A stretch of DNA of 64,000 nucleotides. It comes from Sphingobacterium bovisgrunnientis. Lineage in GTDB: Bacteria > Bacteroidota > Bacteroidia > Sphingobacteriales > Sphingobacteriaceae. Position numbers and translations under genes: made by a program. The notes below the pieces were generated by a model, which worked only from the letters and a program-made list of their open reading frames with translations, did not search any database and was not told the origin of the DNA. Below are positions 1 through 8,881 of the stretch, piece after piece (position 1 is the stretch's first letter; the number at the start of each line of letters is the position of its first letter). Location: contig NZ_WUQY01000002.1 in NCBI RefSeq assembly GCF_009829085.1, positions 173,331-237,330 of the forward strand, read 5' to 3'.

Positions 1-2674
1 AAGGATCACGACCATACGTTTTAAAGCCTTTGCCAATAAGATCATCCAATTGAGCCTGCGTTCTTACTATATCTACTGCTTCCAAACCAATAATTCTGTT
101 CTCTGGTCGACCTATTCTTGATCTAAAATTCTGCTCTCTTCCTGATTCATATGAAGGTTCTTCATCATAAATATTCCATTGATCGACTGCATAACCCATG
201 TTGGCTGTTATACCATAAGAAAATTCTCCTGCACGATCATTCCATCCCAACGTAAATTCACCACCTTTATAACTTCGAGCAGCATAATTTTCAGGCGCTA
301 ATGTGCGACCGTAATTATCTGGAACGATCAAATTTCTACCACCCAAAATATCTGTCTCATCTCTTTTGAAAACATCAATATTACCAGAAAGACGATTATT
401 TGCCATTGCAAAGTCTAGACCTAGGTTATAACTTTTTGAAGTTGTCCATGTAAGATTTTGCGTAGGATTAGAACCATAAGTTACACCATTGTAGTAGCGG
501 TCTCCAAAAATATATCCTCCTGAAGGCGCATAGTTTTCCTGATATAAGAATTGTGCAATCTTCACCGCGCCGACATTTAAATCATTACCCGTAGTACCGA
601 ACGATGCTCTTAGCTTCAAGTCATTAAATGAGCCTTTAGCACTTTCGAAAAAGCTTTCTTCTGAAATACGCCATGCTGCAGACATGGAAGGGAAAAAGCC
701 CCAACGCTTGTCACCAGGAAATAACGGTGAACCATCATAGCGGAATGAGAATTCTGCAATATATTTATCTGAATAGTTATAATTGGCACGACCAATAACA
801 CCACGACGTGCATCTACAGATTCGCTTGCATTAGTAGATCTGAAATTACGATCTGTAGGATAAATATACATTTGATCTAAGCTTACTATTGGATTCTCTG
901 CTCTTGAGTTAACGTATGTGCCGCCAAATTTATATTGCTCATAAACTAACATGGCATCAATTGAATGTTTGTTGAATGTGCGATTATAGTTTAAAAACCA
1001 GTTTAATTGGTATTGCCACTCTCGCTGTGGTGTATAATCTAAGAAAGGCTGGGCTTGACTAAATGTAAAAATATTGATTTTATCTTCAGTAGGGGGTGCA
1101 GGAATAAATCTATTGTCACTGGCATCCAAAGACGTAAATGTATAGTTCTTTTGGAATGTCATGAATCTCTTACGCATATAATCATCAGCCACATAACTTC
1201 CTACTACTTTCGTAGACAAACCTTCTACTAACTTATCAAGTTTATAATTTAAGGTCATTATCGGATTCACTTGACGTACTTTACGGTCTATGTAACGATT
1301 TCCAATCACTTGATCAATCACGTTCCAGGCCTGCCAGCTGCCCATAGGTGTTTGCACCGGATATTCAGTTGGCGTGCTACTTGGTGATCCATCAGCATTT
1401 AGATAAAATGGATACATTTTTGGCCAATTGAATGTCACACGATAAAAATCTGAAACATCAAAATCGTCATCTGCAGCAGATGTGCTAAACGGCCAATAAA
1501 AACGTTTTGAGTTAGTTTGATTTGCTGCAATATTTACATCAATACTGAAATCATCAGTCACACGTGCACTAACATTACTCCTCAAATTGAACTTTTCATG
1601 TTCTAATGATTTGTACGATCCATTCTCTTTTCTATAACTTAACAAATTGTAATAAGTTATTCTATCTCCACCACCGGTCAAAGAAATGGATTGTCTATGG
1701 CTAAAAGGATTACGCCAAATCATATCATTGACGCTATATACCTTATCTTTAAAATAATCAAATTCTTTTTGCGTGTTAGGTGCCACCCAAGGTGTTGATC
1801 GATCACCACGTTCCCATAAAAACTGAGATACACGATTTTGATATGTCAATTCATCAGCAGCCGTGGTAATATCCGCCAGCAATGTTTGTGTTGGTGCACC
1901 TAAAGTATAATTACTTTGTACATTAAAGACAGGCGCTTGAATCGTTCCTTTCTTAGTAGTTACGACCACTACACCATTACCAGCGCGTGTTCCATATACA
2001 GCAGCAGTTGCTGCATCTTTCAAAAAACTCATTTGATCAACTTCATTTGCTTCCAAAGCATCGAATGCAGCTTTATCTCTAACGATACCATCAATAACAT
2101 ATAGCGGCTCGGCAAAGCTACCACGAATACGTAAGCTGGAAGATGCTCCAGCCATACCAGAAGTATTGGTAACGTTGACACCTGGCGCACGTCCAGCCAA
2201 AGTATTAGACAAATTGGATGGGGAAATATTTTTTAGCTGATCTGCATTGACAGAAGATATCGCACCCGTTAGATTTCCCTTTCGTTGTCTTCCGTAACCT
2301 ACAATAACAACTTCTTCCAAATTACCAACATCTTCTACCAATTGTATAATGTTTGCTGATGCGTTCCTAATCGTATATTGCTGCGTCTGAAAGCCTACAC
2401 TTTTAAGTGTCAACACATCTCCTACTTTGGCTAGAATTTTAAATTCTCCACTAACTGATGTACTTGTGGATTTGCCATCTGAACTTGAGATAGTGACACT
2501 AGGAATAGGATTGCCCTGCGCATCTACAACTTTTCCAGAAATTTCGTTTTGAATAATAATACGCAAATTCGTCGCGGCAGATAGATGTAGGGGAGCGGCA
2601 AATATCCCACTACTGGTAAAAATTCCTAAAAATCCAATAGGAATTATTCCTTTGAATAGGTATTTTTTTTTCAT
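1..2674 (-). CDS. SusC/RagA-type TonB-dependent receptor, 3' end cut by window edge
   Basis: Outer-membrane, TonB-dependent importer of the SusC class; the substrate is unknown. About 891 codons are open from an ATG at 2674 to the left edge, so some 100-200 residues of the C-terminal barrel are missing. Residues 1-26 are a signal peptide. A carboxypeptidase-D-like regulatory domain follows (about residues 44-105, beginning ISGKVVDAQG). Next come the SusC signature EEVVVVGYG and a plug domain with APGVNV and LRIRGS, then aromatic-rich barrel strands. There is no STN domain. Its SusD partner should lie to the left, outside the window. It has its own promoter about 220 bp upstream and lacks the TGCGTTTTTGT motif found at the later locus, so it is probably a separate system. 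Confidence 0.93.
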   Translation of the reverse strand, partial: MKKKYLFKGIIPIGFLGIFTSSGIFAAPLHLSAATNLRIIIQNEISGKVVDAQGNPIPSVTISSSDGKSTSTSVSGEFKILAKVGDVLTLKSVGFQTQQYTIRNASANIIQLVEDVGNLEEVVIVGYGRQRKGNLTGAISSVNADQLKNISPSNLSNTLAGRAPGVNVTNTSGMAGASSSLRIRGSFAEPLYVIDGIVRDKAAFDALEANEVDQMSFLKDAATAAVYGTRAGNGVVVVTTKKGTIQAPVFNVQSNYTLGAPTQTLLADITTAADELTYQNRVSQFLWERGDRSTPWVAPNTQKEFDYFKDKVYSVNDMIWRNPFSHRQSISLTGGGDRITYYNLLSYRKENGSYKSLEHEKFNLRSNVSARVTDDFSIDVNIAANQTNSKRFYWPFSTSAADDDFDVSDFYRVTFNWPKMYPFYLNADGSPSSTPTEYPVQTPMGSWQAWNVIDQVIGNRYIDRKVRQVNPIMTLNYKLDKLVEGLSTKVVGSYVADDYMRKRFMTFQKNYTFTSLDASDNRFIPAPPTEDKINIFTFSQAQPFLDYTPQREWQYQLNWFLNYNRTFNKHSIDAMLVYEQYKFGGTYVNSRAENPIVSLDQMYIYPTDRNFRSTNASESVDARRGVIGRANYNYSDKYIAEFSFRYDGSPLFPGDKRWGFFPSMSAAWRISEESFFESAKGSFNDLKLRASFGTTGNDLNVGAVKIAQFLYQENYAPSGGYIFGDRYYNGVTYGSNPTQNLTWTTSKSYNLGLDFAMANNRLSGNIDVFKRDETDILGGRNLIVPDNYGRTLAPENYAARSYKGGEFTLGWNDRAGEFSYGITANMGYAVDQWNIYDEEPSYESGREQNFRSRIGRPENRIIGLEAVDIVRTQAQLDDLIGKGFKTYGRDP

Positions 2675-2893
2675 AGTTTATATAAGTTAGTAGTAAATAA
2701 TTCAAGCTACTAATAACCTATCACTATAGTTAACTATATTTTAAAAACAAGAAAAATTTACGAATTCAAAGAAGTGACAACTAAGTGCAATCGATAGTTT
2801 GTAAACTAAAAACAAAAAATATTTCAGCTTTAAAACACATCTTAAGGATATAGAAAACAAAAGTTCAAGCTATAAGATATGTTCTTTTATACA

Positions 2894-2923
2894 CAAAGAT
2901 AAATATGGTAAAACATACTCAAA
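2894..2923 (-). promoter_or_regulatory. Bacteroidetes-type promoter for the partial susC gene
   Basis: On the minus strand TTTG (2923-2920), an 18-bp spacer and TATCTTTG (2901-2894) match the Bacteroidetes -33/-7 consensus. Transcription would start near 2887, leaving a leader of about 210 nt before the ATG at 2674. I see no gene or clear riboswitch in that leader. Bases 2924-3125 hold nothing I recognise. Confidence 0.55.
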
Positions 2924-3125
2924 ATGAAAAGTGTGATGAGTTATCTATCTGCTAATCTGAATTACTGAGGGATAGTAAAATTATTAGAAGTTTACCTTAC
3001 AGATAAAATATCCACGCTATCGGGTGTTCAAATCAGTATTATCGCACGCACACATAATACGTGTCCAATACAGAAGAATTTAGTTTATAAAAAGTGTATA
3101 TTTAAAAATTAGGTTATAACAGCAA

Positions 3126-3149
3126 AAAGCATCAATCTCTTGATGCTTT
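3126..3149 (-). terminator. Terminator of the tRNA-Val cluster
   Basis: A perfect 10-bp stem (3126-3135 with 3140-3149) and a 4-nt loop is followed on the minus strand by a T-rich tail. It lies just downstream of the last tRNA. Confidence 0.7.
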
Positions 3150-3160
3150 CATTTGTAGAG

Positions 3161-3235
3161 TGGAGGCTACTGGATTCGAACCAGTGACCCTCTGCTTGTA
3201 AGGCAGATGCTCTGAACCAGCTGAGCTAAGCCTCC
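3161..3235 (-). tRNA. tRNA-Val (anticodon UAC), third in transcription order
   Basis: A 75-nt cloverleaf on the minus strand. The acceptor stem is GGAGGCT/AGCCTCC with discriminator A, and the D-arm starts TTAGCTCAGCTGG. The anticodon loop CTTACAA gives anticodon UAC, and the T-arm has GGTTCGAATCC. No CCA is encoded. The sequence is identical to the copy at 3334-3408. Confidence 0.95.
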
Positions 3236-3245
3236 GTATGGATGG

Positions 3246-3320
3246 TGGAGAATACTGGATTCGAACCAGTGACCCTCTGCTTGTAAGGCAGATGCTCTGA
3301 ACCAGCTGAGCTAATTCTCC
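3246..3320 (-). tRNA. tRNA-Val (anticodon UAC), middle copy
   Basis: A 75-nt cloverleaf with the same anticodon, D- and T-arms as its neighbours. The acceptor stem is GGAGAAT/ATTCTCC: two base pairs (5-68 and 6-67) changed from G-C and C-G to A-U with full compensation, so the gene is functional in form. It lies 10 nt from one neighbour and 13 nt from the other, in one transcript. Confidence 0.95.
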
Positions 3321-3333
3321 TTAGAATGTTTGG

Positions 3334-3408
3334 TGGAGGCTACTGGATTCGAACCAGTGACCCTCTGCTTGTAAGGCAGATGCTCTGAACCAGCTGAGCT
3401 AAGCCTCC
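3334..3408 (-). tRNA. tRNA-Val (anticodon UAC), first in transcription order
   Basis: A 75-nt cloverleaf with acceptor stem GGAGGCT/AGCCTCC, anticodon loop CTTACAA (UAC) and T-loop TTCGAAT. It is the promoter-proximal gene of the three-tRNA unit. Confidence 0.95.
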
Positions 3409-3463
3409 AAACATTTTTGTTTTTCTTTATCAGAACTCCACAACCTTATCCCGATTGCGTGTG

Positions 3464-3493
3464 CAAATATAGCCCTAATTTTTAAGTTTCAAA
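3464..3493 (-). promoter_or_regulatory. Promoter of the tRNA-Val cluster
   Basis: Minus-strand TTTG (3493-3490), an 18-bp spacer and TATATTTG (3471-3464) match the Bacteroidetes housekeeping promoter. It lies about 55 bp upstream of the first tRNA 5' end at 3408. Confidence 0.65.
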
Positions 3494-3555
3494 ATGTTTT
3501 TTAAACTTTTTTACTATCAAATACTGTAAATTCCTAATAAAAAGACAGATAGTTT

Positions 3556-5544
3556 TTAGTCATAAAATTTCCAAGATGCACCAAATCTAAAGTTGGCTGG
3601 ATTCATTGGATAACGACGTACAGAATAGTATCCCTTTGGATACAAATATTGATTCGTAAAATTGTTACTAATAAAAAGATTTACACGCTTAATATTCATA
3701 GTCGCCCAAAAATCAACTATTGGATAAGTTGAAAACTCTAAGCTGGTATTTGTATTATAAAACTGTCCAGTATTAATCGAATAAGATGGAGTGACAAAAG
3801 GTGTATTAAATCGAATATCAGTACCAATTCGAATATTCAACACATCAAACCATCTCGAATCAAAATAGAAGCTATGCCAAGTATATAATTCAGGTGTCGC
3901 TATCACATCCATTGCATCGGATTTTTGATAAACAACACGATTATCCAAATGGAATTTACCAAATTTAAAGTTCTGTTCTACAGTAGCTTTTAAAAAGTTC
4001 AATTTTCCATATTGCGCAGCTTCAATCACTTTATCCAATCTACCGTCTTCATTTGGATTATCTATTTCTTTAAAATAGGTATAATTATCAATCAAGAAAT
4101 ATTCCACTCTACCTTTAAATCCCAACTTAGGATTGGTATATGCAAATGATAAATTCTGAGTTTTAGTCTTATCCAAATCATTATTCCATTGGTGGTATGT
4201 ATAATTCATACGATTAAATACCATCTCAGGAGATTTATTTTGTGAATATGCCCCCAATGAAATCTTACCCACATTCTCCCCAATCAAAATGTCTGCTTTT
4301 GCTTCATAAAGGTAATCGCCAAAATTATGTCCCAAGACAATCTGATTTACCCCAACATTAAAATTAATACGATCAGAGAATTTATAACTTGCATCACCTT
4401 TAACGGAGGAGTTCTGGTAAAAATTAGAAGAAAGACTGTCCGCCAACCATATCAAATCATTTTGAAATCCCAGATTCAATTTAGCTTCATTTTTCAAAAC
4501 ACTTTTTGGCCGTAAATAAAAAGCATAGGTGAATTCATTAGAAATGGTAGTTACTTTGGTTGTATCATGTACTTCCTTAAAATTGCCAAATGGAAAAGCA
4601 CTAAACGTATCATCTTCATTTTTGTAAAACACAAATCGCTGTTGTCGAATATGTGTATTATGCGCAATGGCATTAGTTGGATGTATTTCCATTTCTGGCA
4701 ACCCATTATTGACCGTATCCAATCGCCCTAAAAAATATGATTGACGCAAAAAGAAGCTGTTGTCATTCCATTTATTATATGGCCTAGTTTGTCTTTGACC
4801 ATTCAAACGTGTTCGCGCTGAAAACCATGAGTTTAAGTTTTTATCCCGAAATAGAGTATCATTAACAACCGAACCATTCTCAGGTGCATCAAGCTTGTTA
4901 AAAGTCATATTTGCGAGCAAATTATACCTTTTACTTGGCGACTCATACCATGTATGGACCGCACCCTTTCGATCTGAATAATCTTGATTAAAAAAATACC
5001 CCTCCGTATTGGTGGCATGATAATCAACACCTATATTCCAATTTGGTCGAATATTTTGAGCTAATTTCACCTTAAATACTTGGTCTTGGAAAAAAAAACC
5101 TACAGCATATAATTCTGAATATCTAGCTCTTGCCCGATAGTACAATACAGAGTCAGAAGTTAATAAATAACGCTCTAATGCATGAAAACCAGGCTGAAAA
5201 CCTATTTTTTTCGTTGGTTGAAATAATAAATCACGAGTTGCTAAACCATAAGATCCTAAATGGATACTTGGATTCCAAGGCAAATTTTGTTGATTATAAT
5301 ATTGGAAATTGTAATGTGTAGTGTCTATTTGCTGGGTTTGGGTCGCATTTTTCAACATCGCTAATGTGGCAAAACGAATATATTTCGCTGTAAAAACTAC
5401 CGAATCCTTTTTGTTATCCTCTTTGGCTCTAGCTGAATCTAATGCCGAACTGAATTCATCATTCACTTGCGCTTGTAATGCCAATGTCAATGTGAAAAGG
5501 AAAATTAAACTTAATAAGCTGCGTACAAAATAACTACTCATCAA
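3556..5544 (-). CDS. Putative porin, outer-membrane beta-barrel
   Basis: A 662-residue protein with an N-terminal signal peptide (about residues 1-25, ending LQAQ). The rest is made of alternating polar and aromatic strands, as in the Bacteroidetes 'putative porin' family, and ends with the aromatic SWKFYD typical of outer-membrane barrels. There is no plug or TonB box, so it is probably a passive or specialised pore. The ATG at 5544 lies 41 bp downstream of the purine nucleoside phosphorylase stop with no terminator between, so the two are probably co-transcribed. That pairing could suggest nucleoside passage, but this is only inference from position. Confidence 0.75.
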   Translation of the reverse strand: MMSSYFVRSLLSLIFLFTLTLALQAQVNDEFSSALDSARAKEDNKKDSVVFTAKYIRFATLAMLKNATQTQQIDTTHYNFQYYNQQNLPWNPSIHLGSYGLATRDLLFQPTKKIGFQPGFHALERYLLTSDSVLYYRARARYSELYAVGFFFQDQVFKVKLAQNIRPNWNIGVDYHATNTEGYFFNQDYSDRKGAVHTWYESPSKRYNLLANMTFNKLDAPENGSVVNDTLFRDKNLNSWFSARTRLNGQRQTRPYNKWNDNSFFLRQSYFLGRLDTVNNGLPEMEIHPTNAIAHNTHIRQQRFVFYKNEDDTFSAFPFGNFKEVHDTTKVTTISNEFTYAFYLRPKSVLKNEAKLNLGFQNDLIWLADSLSSNFYQNSSVKGDASYKFSDRINFNVGVNQIVLGHNFGDYLYEAKADILIGENVGKISLGAYSQNKSPEMVFNRMNYTYHQWNNDLDKTKTQNLSFAYTNPKLGFKGRVEYFLIDNYTYFKEIDNPNEDGRLDKVIEAAQYGKLNFLKATVEQNFKFGKFHLDNRVVYQKSDAMDVIATPELYTWHSFYFDSRWFDVLNIRIGTDIRFNTPFVTPSYSINTGQFYNTNTSLEFSTYPIVDFWATMNIKRVNLFISNNFTNQYLYPKGYYSVRRYPMNPANFRFGASWKFYD

Positions 5545-5585
5545 CTACTCAATATATACTTGGCAAAAATAAAGAAATTTAGATG

Positions 5586-6401
5586 TTATTGTAGTGCAAT
5601 TAACTCTTTTAACACCTGCGTCATTTTGGGTTCTATTTCAGCAGCAACTTTTACAATTTCTTGCAAAGAAACAGGCTTCAAATCTGCATGAAAACCTTCA
5701 TCTGTAACTACGGAAATTGCGAAAACAGGTAAATGCATATGATTTGCAACAATCACTTCGGGAACTGTACTCATCCCAACTATATCACCACCTATAATCC
5801 GCATATAGCGGTATTCAGCTCTCGTCTCTAAATTAGGCCCTGGGGTAGAGACATACACTACACGGTGCGCTTTTACCCCTACTCGCTGCGCAATTTCAAT
5901 AGCCTGCTGCTGCATAGTCTTATCGTATGGCGCACTCATATCCGGAAAACGATTCCCATATTGTTCGTCGTTTGGACCACGTAAAGGATTATCTGGCAAC
6001 AGATTGATATGATCATCTATAATTCCAATATCGCCCTTTTTGATATCTGGATTTAGCGAACCCGAAGCATTGGAAACGAAAAGCTTTTGTATGCCAAGAT
6101 CTTTCATTACCCGTACTGGGAATGTAATTTCCTGCATATTGTACCCTTCATAGAAATGCAGACGACCTTGCATAGCCACTACTTTTCGACCATTTAGGGT
6201 ACCGAATATTAACTTGCCGGAATGAAATTCAACAGTGGAAATAGGGAAATTAGGAATGTTTGAGTACATTAATTGATAGTGTACTTCGATTTCATTGACA
6301 AGCTTTCCTAAGCTTGTACCTAATATAATACCAAATTCGGGAGTGAAATCGCCAATGCGTTGACGAATAAAGGAAACCGTGTCGTCTATTAAATGATACA
6401 T
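5586..6401 (-). CDS. Purine nucleoside phosphorylase (trimeric type)
   Basis: Cytosolic enzyme that splits purine nucleosides with phosphate into base and ribose-1-phosphate, in purine salvage. The 271 residues fit the trimeric PNP family. Visible are the phosphate-binding loop GTS (28-30), the segment MQGRLHFYEGY (77-87), ASGSLNPDIKKGD (112-124), the LETRAEYR helix (191-198) and GMSTVPEV (209-216). At the base-recognition position the sequence reads VVTDEG (Asp 234), where the mammalian enzyme has Asn. This may widen base specificity, which is inference. A canonical promoter sits just upstream, and the porin gene follows it. Confidence 0.9.
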   Translation of the reverse strand: MYHLIDDTVSFIRQRIGDFTPEFGIILGTSLGKLVNEIEVHYQLMYSNIPNFPISTVEFHSGKLIFGTLNGRKVVAMQGRLHFYEGYNMQEITFPVRVMKDLGIQKLFVSNASGSLNPDIKKGDIGIIDDHINLLPDNPLRGPNDEQYGNRFPDMSAPYDKTMQQQAIEIAQRVGVKAHRVVYVSTPGPNLETRAEYRYMRIIGGDIVGMSTVPEVIVANHMHLPVFAISVVTDEGFHADLKPVSLQEIVKVAAEIEPKMTQVLKELIALQ

Positions 6402-6421
6402 GTGTACAAAAAACTAATACT

Positions 6422-6453
6422 CAAACTTAGTGTTAATTTTTTGCACACACAAA
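6422..6453 (-). promoter_or_regulatory. Promoter of the PNP-porin unit
   Basis: Minus-strand TTTG (6453-6450), a 20-bp spacer and TAAGTTTG (6429-6422) match the Bacteroidetes consensus. The predicted leader before the ATG at 6401 is only about 15 nt. This separates the PNP-porin unit from the murQ-symporter unit upstream. Confidence 0.55.
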
Positions 6454-6469
6454 TCACTTATAGGCTTTA

Positions 6470-7978
6470 TTATTTAGCCGACAATTGCTTATCTGAAGCT
6501 CTTCCTGGAGAAGTAAACCACAATAATATGAACGTAATTAATCCGTTGTAAACGATCAATTCGAAACCAATTTTGTATGTAGTATGTGGCAATACATATA
6601 AGGTCATTAACCAAATAAGAATCGGTGCCAACACGCAGATATATGGTACAAGATGGTCATTCACTTGACGTTTTGTCAAAATACCGAAGGCAAATAAACC
6701 CAATAATGGCCCATAGGTGTAACCCGCAATTTTGAAAATTGCTGATACTACCGAGTCATCATTGATCACATGGAATAACAAAATCACAAGCAACATCACA
6801 ATAGAGAATGCCATGTGTACAATGTTTCTTTGCTTCACCAATTTAGGATCATTTGGATTTTCCTTTTTATTGAAACCTAAGAAATCCACGCAGTATGATG
6901 TCGTCAGTGCAGTCAAAGCAGAATCCGTTGTCGCAAAAGTTGCAGCCGTCAATCCCATCATAAATACGATTCCTGGCAACAATCCTAAATGTTTCAACGC
7001 AATCTCTGGGTACAAATAATCCGACTTACCCAAATCTTTCACATTGATACCATTTGCTTCAGCGTAGAAATACAACAAAGCTCCAACACACAAGAAGAAC
7101 ACATTGATAACCACAAAAATGGATGTGAAAGTCATCATATTCTTTTGCGCTTCACCAATTGTTTTCATACTTAAGTTCTTTTGCATCAAATCTTGGTCAA
7201 GACCAGTCATTGCAATTGTAACAAAAGCACCACCAATAATATGTTTCCAAAAGTGTCTTGTATCACCTAAAAGATTTTCCCAAACAAAGACTTTAGAATA
7301 AGAACTATCTTTTACTTTTTCAAATGCTTCTACTACTGTAATACCAAGACCATCTGCCATAAAATAGATTGACAAAATTACAGCAAGCACTAAGAATGTA
7401 GTCTGAAGTGTATCTGTGATAATAATAGTTTTTAACCCCCCTTTGTTGGTATATAGCCAAATTAACAACAAACAGCCCGCTACCGTTACGATAAAAGGAA
7501 TATTCCAAGCATCAAAAATATAACGTTGCAATACGATTGCTACCAAATAAAGGCGAAATGCAGATCCGATAGTACGTGATACTAAAAAGATCATTGCACC
7601 AGACTTGTAACTTTTATACCCTAATCTTTCTTCCAAATAGGTATAGATGGAAGTTAGATTCATACGGTAATATAAAGGCAAAAGTACATAAGCAATAATG
7701 ATAAAGCCTATTGCATTTCCCAAAACGAATTGGAAATAACTAAAATTATTCGCTGCTAGACCAGCTGGTGCATTACCAATATCTCCTGGAACAGAAATAA
7801 ATGTAACACCTGATAGTGCAGTACCAATCATTCCAAAAGCAACCAAATACCATTTGGAATTACGGTTAGCTACGAAAAAGGTTGAATTATCTGAAGAATC
7901 TTTTGATGTAAAATGCGCTACTGCGAGAAGAATCCCAAAATAAACTACTAAAAACGATAATAATATTATAGGTGACAT
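6470..7978 (-). CDS. Sodium:solute symporter, candidate MurNAc/amino-sugar importer
   Basis: Inner-membrane Na+-driven importer of the SSS family: 502 residues, about 13 hydrophobic helices, N-terminus out (MSPIILLSFLVVYFG). The conserved region FGMIGTALSGVTFISVPG (about 53-70) and the TFATTDSALTALTTSYC segment (about 344-360) resemble Na+-binding parts of the family. The gene starts 13 bp after the murQ stop, so the two form one operon. A transporter next to MurQ most simply supplies its substrate as free MurNAc, or GlcNAc-MurNAc products; from memory, a MurNAc transporter sits beside MurQ in Tannerella. The substrate itself cannot be read from sequence. Confidence 0.85.
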   Translation of the reverse strand: MSPIILLSFLVVYFGILLAVAHFTSKDSSDNSTFFVANRNSKWYLVAFGMIGTALSGVTFISVPGDIGNAPAGLAANNFSYFQFVLGNAIGFIIIAYVLLPLYYRMNLTSIYTYLEERLGYKSYKSGAMIFLVSRTIGSAFRLYLVAIVLQRYIFDAWNIPFIVTVAGCLLLIWLYTNKGGLKTIIITDTLQTTFLVLAVILSIYFMADGLGITVVEAFEKVKDSSYSKVFVWENLLGDTRHFWKHIIGGAFVTIAMTGLDQDLMQKNLSMKTIGEAQKNMMTFTSIFVVINVFFLCVGALLYFYAEANGINVKDLGKSDYLYPEIALKHLGLLPGIVFMMGLTAATFATTDSALTALTTSYCVDFLGFNKKENPNDPKLVKQRNIVHMAFSIVMLLVILLFHVINDDSVVSAIFKIAGYTYGPLLGLFAFGILTKRQVNDHLVPYICVLAPILIWLMTLYVLPHTTYKIGFELIVYNGLITFILLWFTSPGRASDKQLSAK

Positions 7979-7991
7979 TGTTTAGTTGATT

Positions 7992-8807
7992 TTAGTATTG
8001 TTTTTGATTAAATGCTTCGATCGCTTGACGCACATTTCCGAATTTTTCCAACAATTCTGTTGCTAAAGTTTCTTCTGCACCTGTTTCAGCCATCACCATG
8101 CGTACACCACGTCCTACTAATTTATGATTTGACAATTGCATGTCTACCATTTTGTTCCCTTTCACACGTCCCAATTGGATCATCACCGACGTACTGATCA
8201 TATTCAACACTAATTTTTGTGCTGTACCTGATTTCATACGTGTAGAACCTGTTACAAATTCAGGACCCACAATTACTTCTACAGGATATTTTGCGATAGC
8301 CGCAATCGGCGAACCACCATTACATACCACACAACCTGTAGCTATGCCACGTTTATTTGCCTCTTGCAAACCACCAATCACATATGGTGTAGTACCAGAA
8401 GCAGCAATACCTATAATAATATCATTTTCTGTGATGACATATTCATCTAAATCTTTCCAAGCTTGCTCCATATCATCCTCTGCAAACTCTACTGCTTTGC
8501 GGATAGCTGTGTCACCACCTGCTATAAGACCGATTACCCAATCAAATGGCACACCATATGTCGGTGGACATTCCGACGCATCTAAAATACCCAAACGACC
8601 GCTCGTACCTGCACCTATATAAAAGATTCGACCACCCTTTTTCATTCCCGCAACAGCTACCTCAACTAAAGCCTCAATCTGTGGGATTGAACGCTCTACA
8701 GCCATAGGAACTGTTTTATCTTCTTTATTTATATTTGTAAGTAACTCAAGGACAGACATTTTGTCCAGATCCTGGTAATTCGAATCCTTCTCTGTTGTAT
8801 TAACCAT
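7992..8807 (-). CDS. murQ: N-acetylmuramic acid 6-phosphate etherase MurQ
   Basis: Cytosolic SIS-domain etherase that removes D-lactate from MurNAc-6-phosphate to give GlcNAc-6-phosphate, the committing step of peptidoglycan sugar recycling. The 271 residues are slightly shorter than the E. coli enzyme, mainly at the C-terminus. The phosphosugar loop IGAGTSGRLG is at 64-73. The catalytic glutamates correspond to E79 in DASECPPT and E110 in EFAEDD. TGSTRMKSGTAQK supports the SIS fold. The start at 8807 gives a full N-terminus. Upstream is a TGCGTTTT direct repeat (8861-8880); downstream is the symporter. MurQ needs phosphorylated MurNAc, yet no MurNAc kinase, AnmK or PTS gene is visible in the window. 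Confidence 0.97.
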   Translation of the reverse strand: MVNTTEKDSNYQDLDKMSVLELLTNINKEDKTVPMAVERSIPQIEALVEVAVAGMKKGGRIFYIGAGTSGRLGILDASECPPTYGVPFDWVIGLIAGGDTAIRKAVEFAEDDMEQAWKDLDEYVITENDIIIGIAASGTTPYVIGGLQEANKRGIATGCVVCNGGSPIAAIAKYPVEVIVGPEFVTGSTRMKSGTAQKLVLNMISTSVMIQLGRVKGNKMVDMQLSNHKLVGRGVRMVMAETGAEETLATELLEKFGNVRQAIEAFNQKQY

Positions 8808-8860
8808 CTAAATCGAAATCTTAATTTTATTTTAATATCGTAAATATGCGACTTTTTTAC

Positions 8861-8880
8861 AAAACACGCAAAAAAACGCA
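8861..8880 (-). promoter_or_regulatory. Candidate operator upstream of murQ (10-bp tandem TGCGTTTT)
   Basis: The minus strand carries TGCGTTTTTT (8880-8871) followed directly by TGCGTGTTTT (8870-8861), a direct repeat with one helical turn of spacing. It begins one base past the deacetylase stop codon and 54 bp before the murQ ATG. Related sites lie upstream of namZ, nagZ and the susC at 34505. Its role as a regulator site is inference. Confidence 0.45.
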
Positions 8881-8881
8881 G

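Noticed and set aside
3161..3408. Regularly spaced near-identical repeats, considered as a CRISPR array
   Set aside because: The units are 75-nt tRNA genes with full cloverleaf and anticodon, and spacers are only 10-13 bp.
8140..8622. 160-codon open frame opposite murQ
   Set aside because: It is the antisense shadow of a clearly conserved gene; codon pattern and content follow murQ.
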